Positions 1 through 5,709 of a stretch of DNA of 7,131 nt are shown here, one piece after another. Each line of letters starts with the position of its first letter. Positions within the stretch are counted from its first letter, which is position 1. Position numbers and translations under genes: made by a program. The stretch is taken from the NCBI GenBank assembly GCA_964651445.1, contig CAZYYW010000106.1, positions 1 to 7,131 on the forward strand, written 5' to 3'. Under the pieces are notes generated by a model. The model saw nothing but the letters and a program-made list of their open reading frames with translations. It was not told the DNA's origin and did no database searches. This DNA is from GCA-2746365 sp964651445 (GTDB taxonomy: Bacteria; Pseudomonadota; Gammaproteobacteria; SZUA-229).

Positions 1-151
1 TCCCCGCCTGGTTCTCTGAACTGTTCCATAAACCAACCAGATCAGTTATTTCAAGTTGTGTTGGGTCAGTACTAGCGGGTGAGCAACTAGTGATAACCGA
101 CACCACAGCAAATAACAAAAATATTTGCTGCCAGAGGATAGCCTGTTTCAT
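1..151 (-). CDS. Putative lipoprotein, N-terminal fragment (3' end outside window)
   Basis: The minus strand is open from the ATG at 151-149 to the left edge, giving the first 50 residues. It begins MKQAILWQQIFLLFAVVSV, a short positive start followed by a hydrophobic stretch, and then ITSC at residues 20-23. That fits a signal peptidase II lipobox with Cys23 as the lipidated residue. Serine at the +2 position argues for outer-membrane sorting under the Lol rule of enteric bacteria. The visible mature part (to about residue 50) is short and polar, with an LVGLW stretch at about 37-41; such a motif often opens small beta-rich lipoproteins, but no family can be named from this fragment. The Shine-Dalgarno is weak (GGTAA about 9 nt before the ATG). 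A good promoter lies just upstream at 188-216 and the preceding gene has its own terminator, so this is probably an independent transcription unit or the first gene of one. Confidence 0.72.
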   Translation of the reverse strand, partial: MKQAILWQQIFLLFAVVSVITSCSPASTDPTQLEITDLVGLWNSSENQAG

Positions 152-187
152 AATAACGATTACCAAATGATAGTGTTTAATATGGTA

Positions 188-216
188 ATTATAGCTGCAT
201 AAATATTGTTGGTAAA
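188..216 (-). promoter_or_regulatory. Predicted sigma70-type promoter of the lipoprotein gene
   Basis: On the minus strand TTTACC (216-211, 4/6 to TTGACA) is followed after exactly 17 bp by a perfect TATAAT (193-188). The start of transcription would fall near 181, giving a leader of about 30 nt to the ATG at 151. Seen by eye; no experimental support. Confidence 0.6.
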
Positions 217-339
217 TACTATTTTTTTGCAAAACCCCTTGCCTGATCAGACCGAAAAAGTAATCAAACGTGTAACAGTTAATTACTCTAACACCATTGT
301 GGTAGCGGTTACTTTTGAATACACACTTGGGAAGAGTGC

Positions 340-369
340 TTCTAAAGCAATAAGTTCTAAAGCAATAAA
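340..369. repeat. Two tandem copies of a 15-bp unit beside a terminator
   Basis: TTCTAAAGCAATAAG (340-354) is followed directly by TTCTAAAGCAATAAA (355-369), 14 of 15 bases identical. The second copy runs into the A-rich flank of the terminator at 367-392. It is probably a local slippage duplication and has no evident function. Confidence 0.8.
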
Positions 370-392
370 AAAGGCTCCGATAGGAGCCTTTT
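367..392 (-). terminator. Rho-independent terminator of the VPLPA-CTERM gene
   Basis: A perfect 10-bp stem (AAAAGGCTCC at 369-378, GGAGCCTTTT at 383-392) closes a 4-nt loop. Read on the minus strand it ends in six T residues (372-367). It lies about 30 nt past the stop codon of the minus-strand gene at 423-1064. The structure is also symmetric enough to work on the plus strand, although no plus-strand gene ends here. Confidence 0.9.
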
Positions 393-422
393 AACCATAC
401 TAAAAGTACAAATATTACTGGA

Positions 423-1064
423 TCAAACCTTGCTGCGACGTCGAGCAACACCGACCAAGCCAATCAAGCCAGAAGCCATCAGCCATACCGCTGCTGGCAC
501 CGGAATAGGATTAATAGGTTGGCCGCCAGAACCATAAATCATGCCAGAAGGGCCATTCAAAACAACAAAAAGTTGTGATGCAAGCACACCAGGCGTATAT
601 AAAAATTGGTCCCAACTACTACCTGGACCCATTGCGCCATCTAGAGCCACATAAAAATTAAGCATGTTATCACCCGGATCAAGCACGTCTGAGAAATCAC
701 CAGATGAACCTGTCATGATTTCCCAATTAGATGAGTCCACCACGAAAGATTCATAACACCAGTTATTCATGTCATTACCACCACAATCAAAATCATTGCC
801 AACAGATCCAACCCACGGTGCCGTATTAAAATTTGAGATACCAAAAGCAAACAGCGTGTAATCTACGGAATTATTGGTTACCGTGTATTGACCATTACCC
901 GCACCATCTATCGATTCACTAAAATAGATGGCGTCTTTGCTAGCATCAAACACTGCAGGTGCAGGTACCGGAGCACCATCACTATTAACATAGGTTAACG
1001 CTGCATCAGCAGTTGTTGCAACACTGAGCAGTAGCCCTGCGCATAAAGCATGTATTCTTCTCAT
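423..1064 (-). CDS. Secreted protein with VPLPA-type PEP-CTERM sorting signal
   Basis: A 213-residue exported protein. The reading frame is open further upstream to an ATG at 1097, but the ATG at 1064 is preferred. It has the Shine-Dalgarno AGAGGAAG five bases before it and starts a clean signal peptide (MRRIHALCAGLLLSVATTADA, cleavage expected after Ala21). The extreme C-terminus has the three-part exosortase signal: a proline-rich motif IPVPAAVWL at 187-195 (consensus VPLPAAVWL), a short hydrophobic helix to about 207, and a basic cluster RRR at 208-210. In this family the tail is recognised by an exosortase at the inner membrane, and the protein is then processed and sent to the surface or extracellular matrix. 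The middle is rich in Asn, Asp, Gly and Ser, has an early Cys pair (94 and 103, possible disulfide), and matches no domain I can name. Upstream lie a sigma54-like promoter and repeats; a strong terminator follows. No exosortase gene is in the window. Confidence 0.85.
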   Translation of the reverse strand: MRRIHALCAGLLLSVATTADAALTYVNSDGAPVPAPAVFDASKDAIYFSESIDGAGNGQYTVTNNSVDYTLFAFGISNFNTAPWVGSVGNDFDCGGNDMNNWCYESFVVDSSNWEIMTGSSGDFSDVLDPGDNMLNFYVALDGAMGPGSSWDQFLYTPGVLASQLFVVLNGPSGMIYGSGGQPINPIPVPAAVWLMASGLIGLVGVARRRSKV

Positions 1065-1069
1065 AAAGA

Positions 1070-1077
1070 CTTCCTCT
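1070..1077 (-). promoter_or_regulatory. Ribosome binding site that fixes the start at 1064
   Basis: AGAGGAAG on the minus strand, spaced 5 nt from the ATG at 1064. It lies inside the longer open frame that begins at 1097, so it favours the internal start. The signal peptide beginning right there agrees. Confidence 0.75.
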
Positions 1078-1102
1078 GGATTAAATTTCTGTTTCAAAAA
1101 TC

Positions 1103-1117
1103 ATGATATCGTATCAT
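1103..1117. repeat. 15-bp inverted repeat at the predicted transcription start
   Basis: ATGATA (1103-1108) and TATCAT (1112-1117) are perfect inverted arms around TCG. If the sigma54-like element at 1130-1145 is used, the dyad covers about +3 to +17. It could be an operator-like site or a small 5' hairpin, but the AT-rich composition makes chance quite possible. Confidence 0.4.
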
Positions 1118-1129
1118 CATAAAACTATA

Positions 1130-1145
1130 AGCATTAACCATGCCA
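1130..1145 (-). promoter_or_regulatory. Predicted sigma54 (-24/-12) promoter of the VPLPA-CTERM gene
   Basis: The minus strand reads TGGCATGGTTAATGCT, preceded by T. Against the RpoN consensus TGGCAYRNNNNTTGCW it differs at one specified base (A for the first T of TTGC). The invariant GG and GC are both present with the required 10-bp gap. The start of transcription would be near 1119, leaving a leader of about 55 nt to the ATG at 1064. No comparably good sigma70 pair was found in the same stretch: TATAGT at about 1128-1123 has no -35 partner at normal spacing. Confidence 0.55.
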
Positions 1146-1200
1146 AAATTTCAACACGATGATTTCTTTATGTTTGTTAGTATTTCCTTGCTAGACCCTG

Positions 1201-1252
1201 ACGCAACTGTAAAAATTATCGACGATTTTAAGAAATTGCACGTTGCTGTAAA
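1201..1252. promoter_or_regulatory. Pair of 13-bp direct repeats, candidate upstream activator sites
   Basis: ACGCAACTGTAAA (1201-1213) and ACGTTGCTGTAAA (1240-1252) share the pattern ACGNNNCTGTAAA and are 39 bp apart. Relative to a start at 1119 they lie at roughly -82 to -94 and -121 to -133, the usual place for sigma54 enhancer-binding proteins. A near-palindrome (AAAATTATCGACGATTTT, 1212-1229) sits between them. Function as binding sites is inferred from position only. Confidence 0.35.
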
Positions 1253-1262
1253 GTGAAGCCAC

Positions 1263-2462
1263 TTAATTGATTCTCACTTTTGCAAATTTTCGTTTACCGA
1301 CTTGGAAAACCCCTTCTGTTCCCTTCTGGATTTTCATTTTTTTATCGGCAATTTTTTCACCATCAATTTTAGCCGCACCTTGCTGAATCATGCGCATAGC
1401 ATCACTGGTGCTACCGCACAAGCCCGCGTCTTTTAACAGGTTGGCAATCGCATAACCATCGGCTGGTGCAGTAAAATCAAATTCTGGGATATCATCCGGT
1501 ATTCTGTTTTTGGCAAACTGCGCGATAAAACCTTCACGAGCGGCGGTGGCTTCTGCCTCGCTGTGAAAACGTGCAATAATTTCTTCTGCCAATAAAAACT
1601 TAATATCTCGTGGGTTTTTGCCATCTGCCATTTCCTGTTTAAAGGCTTCAATTTCAGCCATCGGTCGAAAACTTAGCAATTCAAAATAACGCCACATTAG
1701 ATCATCTGAAATCGACATGATCTTGCCAAACATATCATTTGGCGCATCAGCAATACCAATATAATTATTTAACGACTTGGACATTTTCTGCACGCCATCG
1801 AGTCCTTCTAAAATCGGCATGGTAAGCACGCATTGCGGCTTTTGACCGTGTTGCTCCTGCAACTGACGCCCCATCAATAAATTGAATTTTTGGTCGGTGC
1901 CGCCAAGCTCGACATCGGCACGCATTGCCACCGAATCATAACCCTGAATCAATGGATACAAAAATTCGTGGATGGCTATTGATTGCCCACCTTTGTAGCG
2001 TTTGCTGAAATCATCGCGTTCCAACATACGCGCAACCGTGCTGCTAGCGGCCAGTTTAATCATATCGGCGCTGCTCATTTTATTCATCCATTGTGAATTA
2101 AACATCACCTTGGTTTTATCCTTATCAAGAATTTTGAATATTTGTTGCTGGTAGCTTTCAGCATTTTTTTCGACGTCTGCCTGCGTCAACGGTGGTCGGG
2201 TTACTGATTTGCCCGTGGGATCACCAATCATGCCGGTAAAATCGCCAATTAAAAACAAAACCTCGTGCCCTAAATCCTGAAACTGCCGCAGTTTATTAAT
2301 CAATACGGTATGGCCCAAATGCAAATCCGGCGCGGTTGGGTCAAAACCTGCTTTTATACGCAAAGGGCGATCTTCCTTTAATTTTGCAAGCAAATCCTTT
2401 GCCAGCAAAATCTCATCTGCACCACGGTGGATTATCTCAAGTTGCTGTTCAATTGATTTCAT
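1263..2462 (-). CDS. tyrS: Tyrosine--tRNA ligase
   Basis: Cytoplasmic class I aminoacyl-tRNA synthetase that activates tyrosine with ATP and charges tRNA-Tyr. The 399-residue product is full length for the bacterial TyrRS group of about 400 residues that includes the Haemophilus and Pseudomonas enzymes; the E. coli type is slightly longer. Visible motifs are the ATP-binding HIGH-type HLGH at 48-51, the KMSKS loop at 226-230, and the tyrosine-pocket segment around GYDSVAMRADVELGGTDQ (174-191). A C-terminal S4-like RNA-binding domain runs from about 336 to the end. The start at 2462 has a modest purine-rich site (GGTAGAG) upstream. The gene is divergent from the mepM-like gene across a long intergenic region. 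No convincing terminator follows: only a 5-bp stem (1251-1264) overlaps the stop codon, so some read-through toward the VPLPA-CTERM gene is possible. Confidence 0.98.
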   Translation of the reverse strand: MKSIEQQLEIIHRGADEILLAKDLLAKLKEDRPLRIKAGFDPTAPDLHLGHTVLINKLRQFQDLGHEVLFLIGDFTGMIGDPTGKSVTRPPLTQADVEKNAESYQQQIFKILDKDKTKVMFNSQWMNKMSSADMIKLAASSTVARMLERDDFSKRYKGGQSIAIHEFLYPLIQGYDSVAMRADVELGGTDQKFNLLMGRQLQEQHGQKPQCVLTMPILEGLDGVQKMSKSLNNYIGIADAPNDMFGKIMSISDDLMWRYFELLSFRPMAEIEAFKQEMADGKNPRDIKFLLAEEIIARFHSEAEATAAREGFIAQFAKNRIPDDIPEFDFTAPADGYAIANLLKDAGLCGSTSDAMRMIQQGAAKIDGEKIADKKMKIQKGTEGVFQVGKRKFAKVRIN

Positions 2463-2507
2463 ACAGATTGTTCTCTACCGGGTTATTGGTTTGCAGTGTA
2501 TCAAATA

Positions 2508-2527
2508 CCTGAAGCTCTACCTTCAGG
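2508..2527. other. Small hairpin in the tyrS 5' leader
   Basis: CCTGAAG (2508-2514) and CTTCAGG (2521-2527) form a perfect 7-bp stem with a 6-nt loop, 46 nt upstream of the tyrS ATG. On the plus strand it is followed by AAAG and six T residues, so it could end plus-strand transcription. No plus-strand gene precedes it. Role unknown. Confidence 0.4.
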
Positions 2528-2602
2528 AAAGTTTTTTCTTGCAGCGAATGCACGCCAAAGCTAAACGAGCTGCTAAACAGCCTGAAAAATGCGCAGTTTA
2601 CA

Positions 2603-2676
2603 CTAGGCGTTTGTCCGAGAATAGAAGCCGTAGCGAAAATCACAGAGAGGTTCTCTATTCTCGGACAAGCGCCTAG
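2603..2676. repeat. 74-bp palindromic repeat element (23-bp inverted arms)
   Basis: The arms at 2603-2625 and 2654-2676 match as inverted repeats at 22 of 23 positions; the single difference is a T/C in the seventh-to-ninth base stretch (GCGTTTG against GCGCTTG). They share TTGTCCGAGAATAGA and both end on CTAG at the outside. The 28-base centre contains a lesser dyad (AGAGA-GGT-TCTCT) overlapping the right arm. There is no oligo-T tail and no clear target-site duplication. Size and shape resemble REP-like or minimal MITE-like dispersed elements, but membership of a known family cannot be asserted. Confidence 0.8.
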
Positions 2677-2878
2677 GTAAAACAGTCTGTTGCAGCCGAT
2701 TTAGTGATGCCCTGTTACAGCAGTGAAAAAACCAGCCGTCAGCTAGTAATGAGATAAAAAGGTGGTTAAGATAGCCTCGCTCTGGCATTTCTCAACTGCG
2801 CTTCACAAATAGTAACTAAGCGCTTCAAATCCTTGAGGTTTATCATGGAATTTATTATTGCAGATAGCCGCCATTTGA

Positions 2879-2907
2879 TTGACTGAGCGACTTTTTACGA
2901 CTACATT
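2879..2907 (+). promoter_or_regulatory. Predicted sigma70-type promoter of the mepM-anmK unit
   Basis: TTGACT (2879-2884, 5/6 to TTGACA) is followed after exactly 17 bp by TACATT (2902-2907, 4/6 to TATAAT). Transcription would start near 2914, about 35 nt before the ATG at 2950. Confidence 0.5.
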
Positions 2908-2949
2908 TAACATATTATTCAACCAATTGCGCAGAGTCCATTTACACCA

Positions 2950-4353
2950 ATGTCATTGATTAATAAAGATTTTCGCATGCATCAACAAAAGTCACCTCAG
3001 CGTGGCTACGTCCGGTTTCGCTGGGTATTGCTGGTTATCGCCGGTGCCGGCATCGGTGCCGTTATTGCCAGCACCAATACCAAAACCACCGAACAAGCTG
3101 CCGTTGCTAGCGATACACTGCCGGCTTTTGAGTCAGTTGTCAGCACTTCTGACGAACGGGCAAGAGAAAGTTTTTCTCTCAGCCTGCCCGAATTACAGGC
3201 GCAACAAACAATTATTGACGATGCGAATAATCTTATCCCTAAACAATGGCGTGAGTTCACAGTAAAATCAGGTGATAACCTCGCTCGCCTGTTCAAACGC
3301 GCATCACTCAAACCGCAGCAACTCGATGAGTTAATGAAGTCGGGCAAAGAAGTTAAAACGCTGACGAAGATTTTCCCCAAAGATATTATCCGTATTCTCT
3401 CCGATGACGCAGGCAAGTTGCAGGCGCTGCGATATGACATTAATCACAAATCCTATTTAATGGTCGAGCGTAAGAATGGTGTGTTGGCTGCCAAAACCTA
3501 TAATCACCAATTGGAAACACGCAACACACATGCTACTGGCGTAATCAATTCTTCATTGTTTCTGGCCGCTCAAGATGCGGGCATTTCACAAAACATCATT
3601 ATGGAGCTGGCAAACATTTTTGGCTGGGACATCGACTTTGCACTGGATATTCGTAAAGGCGACAGCTTTAGCGTGTTGTATGAGGAAATATTTCGCAACG
3701 GTGAAAAACTTTCTGATGGCAATATATTAGCGGCAGAATTCATCAATGCTGGCAAGCTCTACCGCGCAGTGCGTTACACTAACCCGCAAACCAATAATAC
3801 GGAATTTTTTACCCCTGATGGAAAAAGTATGCGTAAAGCTTTTTTACGCACCCCAATAAGCTTTGCCCGAATCAGTTCACGTTTTAACCCAAACCGTCGG
3901 CACCCTGTTCTTAACACTATCCGTGCTCACAAAGGCGTGGACTATGCGGCGAAGCGTGGCACACCTGTTTATTCTTCCGGTGATGGCAAGGTTATTTTCA
4001 AAGGTAAAAAAGGCGGCTATGGCAAGACGCTCATCATCCAACATGGCACCCAATACACCACCCTGTACGCTCATTTAAATAACTACAATCGCAAACTTCG
4101 TGTTGGCAGCAGAGTCAAGCAGGGGCAAACCATCGCATATGTTGGTAGCACCGGTCTGGCAACAGGGCCTCACCTGCATTATGAATTCCGCGTAAATGGC
4201 ACTCACAGAAATCCATTAACAGTGAAATTTCCTGAATCGAGCCCTGTACCAAAACGATACATGACTGATTTCAAGTTAACCACCACACCGGTATTTGCAC
4301 AATTAGATCTGTTGGCAAGAACACAGCAAGTAGCACTTGCTGAAACTGAATAG
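2950..4353 (+). CDS. mepM: Membrane-anchored M23 family peptidoglycan endopeptidase (MepM-like)
   Basis: A 467-residue zinc metallopeptidase expected to cut peptide cross-links in the periplasm so the wall can grow. Domains in order: a short cytoplasmic N-terminus, a membrane anchor at about 23-40 (FRWVLLVIAGAGIGAVIAS), an OapA/LysM-like segment at about 101-150 (starts REFTVKSGDNLARLF), a Csd3/MepM-type middle domain at about 158-290, and the catalytic M23 (LytM) domain at about 325-423. All active-site residues of the family are present: HxxxD at His327/Asp331, His375 in YAHL, and HxH at His408/His410. By family knowledge His327, Asp331 and His410 bind zinc. The start at 2950 has no strong Shine-Dalgarno; Met10 (2977) is an alternative that would keep the anchor. 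anmK follows after 44 bases in the same direction, a likely operon. MepM is the E. coli name for this architecture; the exact bond cut here is inferred. Confidence 0.92.
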   Translation: MSLINKDFRMHQQKSPQRGYVRFRWVLLVIAGAGIGAVIASTNTKTTEQAAVASDTLPAFESVVSTSDERARESFSLSLPELQAQQTIIDDANNLIPKQWREFTVKSGDNLARLFKRASLKPQQLDELMKSGKEVKTLTKIFPKDIIRILSDDAGKLQALRYDINHKSYLMVERKNGVLAAKTYNHQLETRNTHATGVINSSLFLAAQDAGISQNIIMELANIFGWDIDFALDIRKGDSFSVLYEEIFRNGEKLSDGNILAAEFINAGKLYRAVRYTNPQTNNTEFFTPDGKSMRKAFLRTPISFARISSRFNPNRRHPVLNTIRAHKGVDYAAKRGTPVYSSGDGKVIFKGKKGGYGKTLIIQHGTQYTTLYAHLNNYNRKLRVGSRVKQGQTIAYVGSTGLATGPHLHYEFRVNGTHRNPLTVKFPESSPVPKRYMTDFKLTTTPVFAQLDLLARTQQVALAETE

Positions 4354-4397
4354 CCTGCATCCAGTAACACATAAACTTACTAAGCTGAAACCCCATC

Positions 4398-5522
4398 ATG
4401 TCGTCATCACCGGAGCTGTACATTGGCTTAATGTCTGGCACCAGTATGGATGGCATCGATGCGGTACTGGTTGATCTGTCTACTGCACAGCCGCAACTTA
4501 TCTGCACCCACAGCCATCAATGGCCAGAAGCCATTCAACTAGCGCTCGTCGCTGCGCGTGATGTTCCTGACGAGAAGCTGGACTCGCTTGCAGCACTGGA
4601 TATTCAAACCGCCGAGATCTTTGCTCAAGCCTGCGTCGAGCTATTAAAAAACACCGACTATCAAGCACAGGATATTATCGCTATCGGTAATCATGGACAG
4701 ACCATTCGTCACCGCCCAGATATCAATGAACCATTCTCACTACAAATCGGCAACGCCGAAAAACTGGCAGCATTAACCGGCATAAATGTTATTTCAGATT
4801 TTCGCAATTCGGATATCAAGGTTGGTGGCCAAGGTGCGCCGTTAGCGCCTGCTTTTCATCAAGCGGTGTTCCAAAAAAACAATATCAATCGTGTCATTGT
4901 TAACATTGGTGGTATCGCCAATATAACGTTATTGTCGGGAACCCTCGAGCAGCCTATTACAGGCTTTGATTGTGGCCCGGGTAACACCCTAATGGACGCT
5001 TGGATGTTACAACACCGGCAACAGCGTTTTGACGAAAACGGCAGCTTTGCTAGCAGCGGTAAAACCAATGTGAAACTTTTAGCTAAGCTACTGATGGATG
5101 ATTTTTTTCAATTAGCCGCACCCAAAAGCACCGGTTTCGAAACCTTCAATCTTGACTGGCTAAACAAACATATAGACACACCGATGAAGACAGAAGATGT
5201 GCAGAGCACTTTATGTGATCTAACTGCCATCGCAATTATCCGCGCCATCAACCAGGCAGCAGCAGACTCTCAGGAAATTATTATTTGCGGCGGTGGCGTT
5301 CACAATAAAGAATTGATGCGTCGCTTACAGAAGATTACAAAATGCCCAGTAACAACGACTGAATCACTGGGTATCCATCCTGATTGGGTGGAAGCTATGG
5401 CGTTTGCTTGGCTGGCGTATCGACACACACATCAACTAACAGGGAATCTGCCTGCCGTTACCGGGGCAAGTAAAAAAGTCATACTGGGTAAGTTAACAGA
5501 ATGCTTCTTAACAGACAGCTAA
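4398..5522 (+). CDS. anmK: Anhydro-N-acetylmuramic acid kinase
   Basis: Cytoplasmic sugar kinase of peptidoglycan recycling: it opens the 1,6-anhydro ring of anhydro-MurNAc and phosphorylates it to MurNAc-6-phosphate using ATP. The 374-residue product is full length. Visible family motifs are GLMSGTSMDGID near the N-terminus (10-21), GNHGQTIRHRP (97-107), GGQGAPLAPAFH (143-154), NIGGIAN (169-175), GFDCGPGNTLMDAW (189-202), CGGGVHN (297-303) and LPAVTGASKK (351-360). Asp191 in GFDCGPGN aligns with the catalytic aspartate of characterised AnmK. One deviation is KSTGFETFN at 243-251, where E. coli AnmK has KSTGREYFN (Arg to Phe). The gene lies 44 bases after the wall-cutting endopeptidase, consistent with coupled turnover and recycling. 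No clear Shine-Dalgarno precedes the ATG; Met12 would destroy the first motif, so the first ATG is kept. It converges on the citrate synthase gene. Confidence 0.97.
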   Translation: MSSSPELYIGLMSGTSMDGIDAVLVDLSTAQPQLICTHSHQWPEAIQLALVAARDVPDEKLDSLAALDIQTAEIFAQACVELLKNTDYQAQDIIAIGNHGQTIRHRPDINEPFSLQIGNAEKLAALTGINVISDFRNSDIKVGGQGAPLAPAFHQAVFQKNNINRVIVNIGGIANITLLSGTLEQPITGFDCGPGNTLMDAWMLQHRQQRFDENGSFASSGKTNVKLLAKLLMDDFFQLAAPKSTGFETFNLDWLNKHIDTPMKTEDVQSTLCDLTAIAIIRAINQAAADSQEIIICGGGVHNKELMRRLQKITKCPVTTTESLGIHPDWVEAMAFAWLAYRHTHQLTGNLPAVTGASKKVILGKLTECFLTDS

Positions 5523-5535
5523 TGGGCAGGAAGAG

Positions 5536-5664
5536 ACGTTGGTCGTTATTCGTTGTTCGTTTTTCGTTAATAGCGTAAAGGCTTAAAACCATGCGCTTTA
5601 TCGATGACTACTAGGTTTGTTTTTCACGAAAAACAAACAACGAACTACGAACTACGAAGGACGT
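5536..5664. repeat. Inverted pair of 7-bp tandem repeat arrays between convergent genes
   Basis: The left array has four heptamers, TCGTTAT TCGTTGT TCGTTTT TCGTTAA (5543-5570). The right array has the complementary type, ACAACGA ACTACGA ACTACGA (about 5637-5657), followed by AGGACGT. Read as an inverted repeat, arms 5536-5567 and 5626-5664 match at 18 of the first 19 paired positions next to the loop, and then differ by one extra heptamer in the right arm. The loop is 58 bases. RNA read from either strand could fold into a long, AU-rich hairpin, which may serve as the joint 3' end for anmK and the citrate synthase gene. A smaller alternative stem, GGACGT with ACGTCC (5659-5664, 5675-5680), overlaps the right end. 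Confidence 0.8.
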
Positions 5665-5684
5665 TGTTTCCCAGACGTCCGTTA

Positions 5685-5703
5685 AGTGTCAAAAACTGAC
5701 ACT
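5685..5703 (-). terminator. Hairpin just after the citrate synthase stop codon, possible terminator
   Basis: AGTGTCA (5685-5691) and TGACACT (5697-5703) form a perfect 7-bp stem with a 5-nt loop, 6 nt past the stop codon on the minus strand. There is no oligo-T tract after it, so it may be an mRNA-end stabilising hairpin rather than an intrinsic terminator. Confidence 0.4.
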
Positions 5704-5709
5704 ACAACA

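Larger units (their letters stand above)
2463..2949. other. Divergent intergenic region between tyrS and the M23 peptidase gene
   Basis: 487 bases with no supportable gene. It holds a small hairpin in the tyrS leader (2508-2527), a 74-bp palindromic element (2603-2676), a short near-repeat (GCGCTTCA at 2799-2806 and again at 2820-2827), and a promoter for the plus-strand genes (2879-2907). A good promoter for tyrS was not found by eye. The open frames crossing the palindrome on both strands owe their shared ending (RRLSENR in both) to its symmetry and are not genes. Confidence 0.75.

Noticed and set aside
206..394. 62-codon plus-strand open frame
   Set aside because: It has no Shine-Dalgarno, runs through the tandem 15-bp repeat and the terminator hairpin, overlaps the lipoprotein promoter, and gives a low-complexity product unlike any family.
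1124..1150. Sigma70 promoter for the VPLPA-CTERM gene using TATAGT as -10
   Set aside because: The best -35-like hexamers (TTGGCA at 11 bp, TTGAAA at 19 bp) are at the wrong distance, while the sigma54 fit in the same place is much better.
1140..1256. 38-codon plus-strand open frame starting MPKFQHDDFF
   Set aside because: No Shine-Dalgarno precedes the ATG, and the start codon sits in the sigma54-like element of the opposite gene. The stretch is better explained as that gene's control region.
1251..1264. Terminator of tyrS
   Set aside because: Only a 5-bp stem overlapping the stop codon and no T-tract of note; too weak to call.
2603..2676. Integron attC site or CRISPR fragment
   Set aside because: The attC core GTTRRRY/RYYYAAC boxes are absent, there is no integrase or cassette context, and there is only one unit with no spacers.
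2491..2788. Open frames on both strands whose products share RRLSENR
   Set aside because: The shared peptide is a by-product of the 74-bp palindrome being read on both strands; no start site or family supports either frame.
2845..2886. 13-codon open frame MEFIIADSRHLID with a GAGG site before it, possible leader peptide
   Set aside because: It ends inside the -35 box of the predicted mepM promoter and so would not be on that transcript; there is no run of regulatory codons or attenuator hairpin.
5543..5657. CRISPR array
   Set aside because: The units are 7 bp, contiguous, without spacers and in opposite directions; no cas genes are present.
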